Below are positions 27,615 through 35,194 of a DNA stretch of 53,580 nt, piece after piece. Both the position numbers and the translations under genes were made by a program. Positions within the stretch are counted from its first letter, which is position 1; each line of letters opens with the position of its first letter. Below the pieces are notes generated by a model, which saw only the letters and a program-made list of their open reading frames with translations, was not told the origin of the DNA and made no database searches. The DNA is from Paracoccaceae bacterium (GTDB lineage: Bacteria > Pseudomonadota > Alphaproteobacteria > Rhodobacterales > Rhodobacteraceae): the NCBI GenBank assembly GCA_018607905.1, contig JABBAP010000055.1:1-53580 (forward strand), written 5' to 3'.

Positions 27615-29771
27615 GTGGCAGAACGCTCATTTGCAAAAGAAGTTCAACACCTCAAGATTGGTAAAGGCGAGACCTTCCGCGGCGAGGGTATTTTGGCAAT
27701 TACAAAAGCGTTGCTGGAGAATGGCGTTGGCTATGTCGCTGGGTATCAAGGGTCGCCGATCTCTCACTTAATGGATGTTTTGTCTGATGCGCAGGACATT
27801 TTGGCAGACATGGGTGTTCATTTTGAAGCAAGCGCATCCGAAGCAACTGCGGCGGCAACTTTGGCTGCATCGGTGCATTATCCAATCCGTGGCGCAGTGA
27901 CGTTCAAATCAACTGTCGGAACGAATGTGGCGTCTGATGCCTTGGCCAATCTGGCCTCTGGTGGGGTCACGGGTGGAGCGTTGGTAATTGTTGGCGAAGA
28001 TTACGGCGAAGGATCGTCGATCATGCAAGAACGCAGCCACGCTTTCGCGCTCAAAAGCCAGATTTGGCTGCTCGATCCGCGCCCAAACTTGCCCTCAATG
28101 GTGAAAGCAGTTGGTGACGGGTTTGCACTGTCCGAGGCCACAAACAGCCCCGTTATGTTGCAATTGCGGATCAAGTCCTGCCATTTATTGGGCGAGTTCG
28201 AAGCGAAAGACAACGTCGCCCCCCACACTACCGTGAAGGATGCGTTGGAAAATCCGAAACGTGATTTAACGCGCATTGTTCTACCGCCCGCTTCGTTTCT
28301 GCATGAGCAGGAAAAAGTGACGAAGCGTCTACCGGCGGCGATTGATTACATTCGCGAGCATAACCTGAACGAGCGTTTTGGCCCTGCGCAGGGCAAAGTC
28401 GGCATCATCTGTCAGGGCGGCATGTACAACAGCGTTATTCGCGGGTTGCAGCGATTGGGTCTGGCAAATATTTACGGCGACTGTGATGTCCCGCTGCATG
28501 TTCTGAATGTGACTTACCCGTTGGTTGATGATGAAATCCTGAGCTTTGCCGAGGGCAAGGACAGTATTCTGGTTATTGAAGAAGGCCATCCAGCCTATAT
28601 TGAACAAAATATCCGCGCGATTTTGCACAAAGCTGGGGCGCAGTCTGGCGTCGCGGGCAAAGGCCCCTTCCCTGAAGCAGGTGAATTGACAGGGGCAATT
28701 CTTCTCGATGGGATTTCAGCATTCTTTCGGGAGGCAGCACCTGATTTGATGCCCTCTGTTGCCCGCGCGCCCAACGCGCCGCCAATCCTAAAAATGCCAG
28801 AGCTGACAGCCACCGTACCCGCGCGCCCGCCGAGTTTTTGTATCGGCTGTCCGGAACGGCCCATTTTTGCGGCAACCAAGATGATCGAGGAAGAGCTGGG
28901 CCCGCATCACATTGCCGGTGACATTGGATGCCATTTGTTTTCGATAAACGCCCCGTTTGATATTGGCGCGACAACGATGGGCTATGGCTTGGGGCCAGCA
29001 TCTGCATCGGCGTTCAATGACAAAACAGCTGCGCGACGGTCTATTTCATTCCTCGGGGATGGCGGATTCTGGCACAATGGCTTGACCTCGTCGATCGGGA
29101 ACGCCGTGTTCAATGACAATGACGGCGTTATCGTAATCGTCGATAATTTCTATTCAGCTGCCACGGGCGGGCAAGATATTTTATCCTCACGCGCAGACAA
29201 CAAATCAAAATCCACAAAGCATCCGATAAAGAAAGCAGTTGAGGGCATGGGGGTCAAATGGGTGCGCCAGTTGGACCGCACCTATGACGTTGGTTTGATG
29301 CAAGCGACGTTGAAAGAGGCCTTAGAAACACCAGAAACTGGACCAAAAGTTATCATTGCCTCGTCCGAATGTATGTTGAACAAACAACGTCGCGAAAAGC
29401 CCCTTCGCAAGAAAGCAGTGTCTGAGGGCAAACGCATGAAACGCACGCGGTTTGGAGTGGACGAAGATGTTTGCACTGGCGATCACGCCTGTATCCGCCT
29501 GTCTGGATGCCCGTCTTTATCATTGAAAACGCTCGATGATCCGCTGCGCGATGATCCCGTGGCCAGCATTGATCAGAATTGCGTGGGCTGTGGTAATTGT
29601 GGCGAAGTGGCAGATGCAGCGGTGTTGTGCCCGTCGTTTTACCAAGCGGATTTGATTGAAAACCCGTCTCGGCTGGATCGTTTCTTTGGCCAGTTGCGCC
29701 AAGGTTTGATTACCAAGCTGCAAAAGCGCCGCGATGCGCGGCGGTTGGTGTTTTCGCGAGATCCGTCATGA
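27615..29771 (+). CDS. iorA: indolepyruvate:ferredoxin oxidoreductase alpha subunit
   Basis: With IorB this enzyme oxidatively decarboxylates aryl-pyruvates (indolepyruvate, phenylpyruvate) to aryl-acetyl-CoA, using thiamine diphosphate and passing electrons to a ferredoxin. The 718-residue chain has an N-terminal pyrimidine-binding domain (GYQGSPISHLMDVL), a thiamine diphosphate region (SFLGDGGFWHNG then DNFYSAATGGQD, about residues 490-540) and a C-terminal ferredoxin-like part with cysteines in CTGDHACIRLSGC and CVGCGNC. GTG 27615 is chosen because GGAG lies about eight bases upstream; the open frame extends back to 27546 through the promoter. It shares four bases with iorB. Homologues act on several 2-oxo acids, so indolepyruvate is the family name rather than a proven substrate; the anthranilate-type genes nearby support it. 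Confidence 0.88.
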   Translation: MAERSFAKEVQHLKIGKGETFRGEGILAITKALLENGVGYVAGYQGSPISHLMDVLSDAQDILADMGVHFEASASEATAAATLAASVHYPIRGAVTFKSTVGTNVASDALANLASGGVTGGALVIVGEDYGEGSSIMQERSHAFALKSQIWLLDPRPNLPSMVKAVGDGFALSEATNSPVMLQLRIKSCHLLGEFEAKDNVAPHTTVKDALENPKRDLTRIVLPPASFLHEQEKVTKRLPAAIDYIREHNLNERFGPAQGKVGIICQGGMYNSVIRGLQRLGLANIYGDCDVPLHVLNVTYPLVDDEILSFAEGKDSILVIEEGHPAYIEQNIRAILHKAGAQSGVAGKGPFPEAGELTGAILLDGISAFFREAAPDLMPSVARAPNAPPILKMPELTATVPARPPSFCIGCPERPIFAATKMIEEELGPHHIAGDIGCHLFSINAPFDIGATTMGYGLGPASASAFNDKTAARRSISFLGDGGFWHNGLTSSIGNAVFNDNDGVIVIVDNFYSAATGGQDILSSRADNKSKSTKHPIKKAVEGMGVKWVRQLDRTYDVGLMQATLKEALETPETGPKVIIASSECMLNKQRREKPLRKKAVSEGKRMKRTRFGVDEDVCTGDHACIRLSGCPSLSLKTLDDPLRDDPVASIDQNCVGCGNCGEVADAAVLCPSFYQADLIENPSRLDRFFGQLRQGLITKLQKRRDARRLVFSRDPS

Positions 29772-31273
29772 CTATTCTGATGCCCACGGTAGGTGGCGCC
29801 TCTGAAATCCTAAAGCTGGCGGTGTTGGCGGTTGGGGGGCAAGGCGGCGGCGTGCTAACAAATTGGATCGCCGATCTTGCAGCTCGTGGTGGGTATGCGG
29901 TTCAAATGACGTCTGTGGCTGGTGTGGCTCAACGCACGGGAGCGACCATCTATTATGTAGAGATGGCGCCAAAAACGGACCGCCTGCCCGTTTTCGGCCT
30001 TAGCCCATCGCCAGGAGATTTGGACGTCCTTATCGCGGCAGAGCTGATGGAAGCGGGTCGTGCCGTGATGCGCGGATTTGTGACGCCAGACCGCACAACT
30101 TTGATCGCATCGAACCATCGCATCCTTGCGATTTCAGAAAAGGAAGTTCCCGGGGATGGGCGCGCCAAAGGCACGTTGGTAGAAGAAGAAATAACAAAGG
30201 CAGCCCTTCGTTGTGTTTGTTTTGACATGGAAACCTTGGCCGTTGACGCTGGGAGCATGATTTCGGCTAGCCTGTTTGGTGGGCTTGCCCGCAGCGGCGC
30301 ATTACCGTTTGAAGTTGCCCAATTTGAAGAGGTGATAATGGCATCTGGGCGCGGTGTAGAGCAAAGCCTCGCTGCGTTTCGCGCTGCATTGAATTACGAA
30401 ACTAGCGATGCGATTGAACTGGTAGCGACGCCAAAAAAACAAACAGTTTCAGGGCCGCAAAAGTTAATGACTGGGTGGACTGAGCTGTGCGCGCAGGTTG
30501 CTGTTTTCCCAAGCGAAGCGCGACCAATGGTTCAGGCTGGGTTGGCGAAAGTTGTAGATTATCAAGATTTGGAGTACGGTAAAACATATCTCTCTCATGT
30601 GTCCAAACTAACAAATATTCATGCAGGTTTGGCCGAAAACGCAGCAAAATACATCGCAAATGCAATGTGTTACGATGATATTTTACGCGTTGCTGATCTA
30701 AAAACACGCGCGTCGAGACAAACACGATTGCGTGCAGAGCAAGACATTCCTGAAGGCGAAATCGTTCAAGTGACTGAGTATTTTCACCCACGCGCACAGG
30801 AGGTGTGTGGAACATTGCCAGCGGGATTAGGCGCGTGGATCGAAGCGCGTCCAAAGGCGTTTTCGCGCCTAGATCGCATGACAAACAGAGGACGGCGAAT
30901 TAGGACCGATGGTATTTTCGGATTTGGAATTTTATGGGTTGTTAGCACTTTGAAATCACGCCGACGCAGCCTTTTGCGGCACCATTATGAAACGTTGCAT
31001 TTGGATGCATTGCTCGAACACGTTAAGCATGCCGCTCAAACCAATGTGAGTTTGGCAGTCGAGATTCTAAAATGCCAGCGATTGATCAAAGGATATTCAG
31101 ACACCCACGTACGCGGCCACTCCAAATTTGCAAAAGTCATTTCGGCGCTGAGCGTTCTATCTGGGCGTGATGATGCAGCGGAATGGATCAGGCGCCTTCG
31201 TCAGGCCGCGTTGGAAGATGAAAAAGGCGAAGCGCTAGAGGGTGCATTAAAAACGGTTCGTTCTTTTGCATGA
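29768..31273 (+). CDS. iorB: indolepyruvate oxidoreductase beta-type subunit with C-terminal extension
   Basis: The N-terminal 200 residues are the pyruvate-ferredoxin-oxidoreductase gamma/beta domain (GGQGGGVLTNWIADLAARGG, then QRTGATIYYVEM). The further 300 residues are a C-terminal extension found in the long proteobacterial IorB type, rich in Lys/Arg near its middle and of unclear function. At 501 residues it is much longer than archaeal IorB (about 200). Its ATG overlaps the iorA TGA as ATGA, so the subunits are probably made in equal amounts. It ends 12 bases before the convergent SDR gene with no visible terminator between them. Confidence 0.85.
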   Translation: MTILMPTVGGASEILKLAVLAVGGQGGGVLTNWIADLAARGGYAVQMTSVAGVAQRTGATIYYVEMAPKTDRLPVFGLSPSPGDLDVLIAAELMEAGRAVMRGFVTPDRTTLIASNHRILAISEKEVPGDGRAKGTLVEEEITKAALRCVCFDMETLAVDAGSMISASLFGGLARSGALPFEVAQFEEVIMASGRGVEQSLAAFRAALNYETSDAIELVATPKKQTVSGPQKLMTGWTELCAQVAVFPSEARPMVQAGLAKVVDYQDLEYGKTYLSHVSKLTNIHAGLAENAAKYIANAMCYDDILRVADLKTRASRQTRLRAEQDIPEGEIVQVTEYFHPRAQEVCGTLPAGLGAWIEARPKAFSRLDRMTNRGRRIRTDGIFGFGILWVVSTLKSRRRSLLRHHYETLHLDALLEHVKHAAQTNVSLAVEILKCQRLIKGYSDTHVRGHSKFAKVISALSVLSGRDDAAEWIRRLRQAALEDEKGEALEGALKTVRSFA

Positions 31274-31285
31274 GGGTGAGCGGCG

Positions 31286-32011
31286 TCACAGCGACATCGC
31301 GCCAACGCTGCCACCGCCACAAACATAGAGTGTCTGTCCTGTAACAAACCCGTTTTCTGGATCGCAGAAAAACAGGAATGCGTTTGAAATATCGCGCACA
31401 TTTCCCAAACGCCCGACAGGGATCCGTTTGGCCAGCTCTTCTTCGCGCGCGCTGCCTTTGGGAATTATTCCCCAAAAATTGTCGGTCTGTACAGGACCCG
31501 GTGAAACAACATTTACCGTGATCCCATGTGGCGCCAACTCCAATGCCCAAGTGCGGGCCATCCCGATGATCCCTGCTTTGGTTGCCGAATAAGCGGTGCG
31601 CGTTGGGACGCCCAGCGCTGCCCTTGACCCGTTAAACAAGACACGGCCAAAGCCATTCGCTTTCATTGATGGCAAGCAGGCCTGCAACATGATCAATGGC
31701 GCACCAAGATGCAATTGCGTCAAGCCAGCCAGATCAGATGAACTCGCTTCTTCCAGCAGGTTGGGCCAGATCATGCCCGCGTTGTGGACAAGATGCGTGA
31801 TGTTATGCTTTGCCGCGATCTCTGCCGCCGCTGATTGCGTGGCGGTGGCATCTAGCAAATCGACTTCAACATGATGAAGCTGCGCATCAGACCATTCTGG
31901 CGTACCACGTGACAGCGAAACAACATCATACCCTTTGGCAATCAATCGTTGCCCAAGATCAGCACCAATCCCTTTGCTGCCTCCGGTAATAAGTGCGGTG
32001 TATTTCGTCAT
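31286..32011 (-). CDS. short-chain dehydrogenase/reductase
   Basis: A complete SDR of 241 residues with the cofactor loop TGGSKGIG (residues 10-17), HNAG and the catalytic S-Y-K triad in NGSRAALGVPTRTAYSATKAG. It probably oxidises or reduces a hydroxy/keto group of a pathway intermediate with NAD(P). It is the last gene of the overlapping minus-strand unit, its ATG sharing four bases with the cyclase-family gene stop. In the proposed pathway it could oxidise a cis-diol or beta-hydroxyacyl-CoA formed after the oxygenase step. The DUF35-SDR fusion upstream has lost these motifs, so this protein may be the active SDR of the operon. Confidence 0.88.
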   Translation of the reverse strand: MTKYTALITGGSKGIGADLGQRLIAKGYDVVSLSRGTPEWSDAQLHHVEVDLLDATATQSAAAEIAAKHNITHLVHNAGMIWPNLLEEASSSDLAGLTQLHLGAPLIMLQACLPSMKANGFGRVLFNGSRAALGVPTRTAYSATKAGIIGMARTWALELAPHGITVNVVSPGPVQTDNFWGIIPKGSAREEELAKRIPVGRLGNVRDISNAFLFFCDPENGFVTGQTLYVCGGGSVGAMSL

Positions 32012-32781
32012 GACATCACCATTGCAAGAACGCGCAATGGGCTGCCCGTTCCGCCCTTAATCTTAAGCGGGGGCGCAATAAGCAGCGCCCCAGTTGCAGG
32101 CAATAAATCAAGGTTGCACAGGCATTGCAGCCCAAATTTGCCAGCGCCATGCAGCAGGTAATGCGCAGGATAAGGCGGAACATAATGGGAGCCTTGGCCT
32201 GCGTCTGTGCCAACGGTTTCTGTTCCAAAGCCGCGGATATCTCGTTTGAGCAAGAGTTCAATTGCAGCGGGTGTCGGACCTGGGGAATGGGGGCCATCTT
32301 CGGCCATATTCAGATACTCTGCGCCGCGGCGTTTGGACCAATCGGTGCGCATCAACACCCAAGCATCGGCGGGGATTGTGCCATGTTCAACTTCCCAAGC
32401 CTCGATCACGGCAGGAGTTAATTCAAAGTCATCATCCTTGGCCGCGCCAGCGGAACAATCAATAACCACGACAGGACCAACGAACACGCTGGGATCAATT
32501 TCATCCACATCGCCATTTGGAACATCTTTACCCGACACCCAGTGGCTAGGCGCATCAAAATGCGTGCCTGTGTGCTCATTTAACGTGAGGTTATGCCACT
32601 TCCAAGCAGGGCCCCGATGATCATAAGCGCTAACTTCTTCCATACGAAAACGGGCGCATTGGCCGAATTCTGGCGGAAGGATAATCACCGGAAAATCTGG
32701 ATCAAGCGTGTGGGTTAGATCGACAATGCGGGCCGCTCCACTTGCCAACGCCTCAGCAACATTTGAAATCAGCGCGCTCAT
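32008..32781 (-). CDS. cyclase-family metal hydrolase (kynurenine-formamidase / isatin-hydrolase-like)
   Basis: Family members are metal-dependent amide hydrolases: bacterial kynurenine formamidase removes formyl from N-formylkynurenine, and isatin hydrolase opens the isatin ring to isatinate. The 257-residue protein carries the metal motif HTGTHFDAPSHW and, in its second half, TETVGTDAGQGSHYVPPYPA and HGAGKFGLQCLCNLDLLP, which I associate more with the isatin-hydrolase-like group than with KynB. ATG 32781 is chosen because AGGAGG lies six bases upstream and it overlaps the preceding TGA. Lying among a Rieske oxygenase, a thiolase-fold protein and 2-aminobenzoyl-CoA genes, it probably hydrolyses an aminobenzoyl-type amide made by indole-ring cleavage. 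The exact substrate is inference. Confidence 0.82.
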   Translation of the reverse strand: MSALISNVAEALASGAARIVDLTHTLDPDFPVIILPPEFGQCARFRMEEVSAYDHRGPAWKWHNLTLNEHTGTHFDAPSHWVSGKDVPNGDVDEIDPSVFVGPVVVIDCSAGAAKDDDFELTPAVIEAWEVEHGTIPADAWVLMRTDWSKRRGAEYLNMAEDGPHSPGPTPAAIELLLKRDIRGFGTETVGTDAGQGSHYVPPYPAHYLLHGAGKFGLQCLCNLDLLPATGALLIAPPLKIKGGTGSPLRVLAMVMS

Positions 32782-34028
32782 GATCCGCCTCCTGTCATTT
32801 CGCGTTCCAGCAAAAGCGCGTCTGCTCGCCAACGGGCATAAACATCGCGGGCGATATCACCGCAGGTGGCTTCTTCTAGGCCGTCAACCAACGCCGATAC
32901 GAGTGTTCGCGCGATAGCGTTTGGTGTGACTTTGGGTGGGGGCAAGGGTTGAAACCATGCATCGCCTTCAATCGGACCAATATAAACATTCATCATTCGC
33001 AATCCGCTGGTGCGAAACTCGGCTCGCAAACTTTGAGAAATTGAGTGAGCAGCCGCTTGCGACGCGCCAAATGCGCCATAATTTGCATCTGGCGAGAGGG
33101 CGCGAACAGACAGGATATTTACAAATGCGACCGCAGAATTGGTGTCGTCTTGTGCCCGACCAGTCATACCCGGGGCGAACCCTTGAGCAAGCCGCATTAA
33201 GCCGATGGTATTCACCTCAAAGCTTTTGGTCGCAAAATTTGTGTCATTGCCCATAATGCCACCGGGGCGGACGTAGCTCGCAGTGTTGATCAAGATATCC
33301 ACCTTGCCTCCAATTTCCGCAGCCAGTTTAGTGACAGACGACGCATCTGTCACATCGAGCGGGAGGATCGAAACATTCACTAGCCCTTCAAACGCAGCAC
33401 GTTCGGGCCAAGCAAGCCATGCTTCGGGTTCGCCCAAAAACACATGGGCGGCACCTGCTTTCAGCAACGCTTGCGTCAATGCCAATGCGACGGGCGAACG
33501 CGCATCACTGATAAGCACGCGGCGGTGTTTCGGATCAGACGACATCGCCCGCAAAACAAGATCATCTTGCATCAAATCACTTCCTTTTAAGGGAAGTGCG
33601 ATCAAAACGCCCTGCCCTGCTTTATCGAGTTTTAGCGCCATGCGCACAGTATCACCGCGTCCGACTTCACCGTGTAAATGGCAATTTACTGTGGGGCCAG
33701 CAGCCAATTGCACCGCGCCCATGCGCCAGGGCATCCGTTCACGAAAATAAGGTTCGGGCGACACGCGGATCGTCGTTTCGGCCATGATCGTGCCCTCAGA
33801 GGCCACGTCTTGCCACACTAAATCCGCTGACAGGCATTTTAGGCAAGCGTCGCGCGGCGGATATTGGATGGCCTGACAATCTTTACAAACTTGCAAACCA
33901 AAGCGCCCTTGCGCCGCCATTACGCCCAAACCGAGGGCCGCACGGCTGCGGGCCACAGGCGGTAGAACTGGCACGAGTGTACGTTTTTGCGGGTCTTTTT
34001 TGGATGGACGCGTAAGGGGTGTCGTCAT
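32778..34028 (-). CDS. DUF35 zinc-ribbon/OB protein fused to a degenerate SDR domain
   Basis: DUF35 proteins are partner subunits of thiolase-fold enzymes, binding acyl-CoA and holding a zinc ribbon. Residues 40-165 show the ribbon (C48, C51, C62, C65 in CKDCQAIQYPPRDACLKC) and the OB domain (VNCHLHGEVGRGDTV). Residues about 168-416 are SDR-like in pattern (LPLDVTDASS, DILINTASYVRPGG, FEVNTIGLMRL) but lack function-defining residues: the Gly-rich cofactor loop reads ISDARSPVALAL, and the YxxxK pair reads F320 and Q324 in NYGAFGASQAAAHS. So it is probably a structural, non-catalytic SDR subunit. BbsC, the inactive SDR partner of BbsD in toluene degradation, is a precedent for such a pseudo-SDR beside a DUF35-thiolase pair. 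It overlaps the thiolase-fold gene by one base, which fits a complex. Confidence 0.8.
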   Translation of the reverse strand: MTTPLTRPSKKDPQKRTLVPVLPPVARSRAALGLGVMAAQGRFGLQVCKDCQAIQYPPRDACLKCLSADLVWQDVASEGTIMAETTIRVSPEPYFRERMPWRMGAVQLAAGPTVNCHLHGEVGRGDTVRMALKLDKAGQGVLIALPLKGSDLMQDDLVLRAMSSDPKHRRVLISDARSPVALALTQALLKAGAAHVFLGEPEAWLAWPERAAFEGLVNVSILPLDVTDASSVTKLAAEIGGKVDILINTASYVRPGGIMGNDTNFATKSFEVNTIGLMRLAQGFAPGMTGRAQDDTNSAVAFVNILSVRALSPDANYGAFGASQAAAHSISQSLRAEFRTSGLRMMNVYIGPIEGDAWFQPLPPPKVTPNAIARTLVSALVDGLEEATCGDIARDVYARWRADALLLEREMTGGGS

Positions 34029-35194
34029 TATCCCGCGCCCTCGATAATGGCTGCACCAGAGCAGAGCCCGCGATCATAGTTGATAACGCCAAATCCCGAA
34101 ACGACAGCGCGTTTTGCGCCTTCGACCTGTGTTGGGCCTGCGGTTTGTGTGACTTGTCGAATGGCTTCGACTAATCCCAGATATCCACCTGCTGCACCTG
34201 CCTGACCGACGGACAATTGCCCGCCTGATGTGTTGTGGGGAAAATCACCGCCAATCGTTAGATCATGACGCCGTACGAACTCTGGCCCTTCACCTTTGGC
34301 ACAAAACCCGAGGTCTTCGAATTGCATCATGCAGATCACGGGGTAATCGTCATAGGTTTGCAAAACGTCGATGTCGCTAGGTCCATGCCCTGCCATATTC
34401 CACAACTCATCAATATCTACGGCCCAGCCGCCACGCAATTGCATAGGATCGTCTGGAAATGCATTGGTGCGTTCAATCGTGGCGCTGATACGGGCAAACG
34501 GCAACCCTTTGGCGACAGCCATGTCCTCGTGCATCAAAACGAACGCTTCAGACCCCGCACACGGCATGACGCAATCAAATAGGCTGATGGGATCAGATAT
34601 CATGCGCCCTTCCATGTATTGTTCAAGGCTCAGCGGCTTTTTCATAATCGCTTGTGGGTTCATCAATGCGTTGGCGCGTTGTGACACGGCAATCCGCCCG
34701 AAATCTTCGCGCGTGGCGCCGTATTTATGCGTGTAGGCATCTTGCAGCAGCGCAAAGCTGGCGTTCGGGCCGCCAAAGCCGTAGGGGAAAGTTGCATCCA
34801 TCGAAAATCGCGAAAAGGCGGACAAAAGGTTGCGAAAACTGTCGATGCGATTTGTGTCGCCTGCAACACACGCCACCACGTCCACATCGCCGCATTGAAC
34901 GGCGCGCGCGGCGCGGCGCATGGCGGCGACACCACTTGCGCCCCCCATCGGAACAGTATCAAGCCAACGGGGCGAAATGCCGAGGTGCTGGGTCAATCCG
35001 ACGGGCGTATCTGGCGCGAGCGTGAAGCTAGAGACTGACAACCCGTCAAGGTCTTGCGGTGCCATTTCGATAATTTTGAGCACTTCGCGCAGCGCACGCG
35101 CGATCCACCAATGGGCAGTTTCATTCGTGTAACGCACATAGGGCACCGAAACAGGCGCCACCAGGACAACACCATCGTAAGGCAGTCGGTTCAT
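34028..35194 (-). CDS. thiolase-superfamily protein, partner of the DUF35 protein
   Basis: A 388-residue thiolase-fold protein. Thiolases cleave beta-ketoacyl-CoA with CoA. Related DUF35-linked proteins either do this (BbsB-like) or act as retro-aldolases (Ltp2-like). The usual nucleophile segment with CASG reads MGGASGVAAM (about residues 83-92), and the His motif GHPxG reads GQAGAAGG near residue 345, so the classic Cys and His are not recognisable. The segment TYDDYPVICMMQFEDLGFC resembles the corresponding part of lipid-transfer/aldolase members. It therefore probably performs C-C cleavage in complex with the DUF35 protein, but whether by thiolysis or retro-aldol reaction cannot be said. 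It overlaps the DUF35 gene as TAATG and the ligase gene by four bases. Confidence 0.8.
   Translation of the reverse strand: MNRLPYDGVVLVAPVSVPYVRYTNETAHWWIARALREVLKIIEMAPQDLDGLSVSSFTLAPDTPVGLTQHLGISPRWLDTVPMGGASGVAAMRRAARAVQCGDVDVVACVAGDTNRIDSFRNLLSAFSRFSMDATFPYGFGGPNASFALLQDAYTHKYGATREDFGRIAVSQRANALMNPQAIMKKPLSLEQYMEGRMISDPISLFDCVMPCAGSEAFVLMHEDMAVAKGLPFARISATIERTNAFPDDPMQLRGGWAVDIDELWNMAGHGPSDIDVLQTYDDYPVICMMQFEDLGFCAKGEGPEFVRRHDLTIGGDFPHNTSGGQLSVGQAGAAGGYLGLVEAIRQVTQTAGPTQVEGAKRAVVSGFGVINYDRGLCSGAAIIEGAG

Noticed and set aside
32008-32781. Naming the cyclase-family gene kynB
   Set aside because: No tryptophan dioxygenase or kynureninase gene is present and the second half looks closer to isatin-hydrolase-like members, so no symbol was given.
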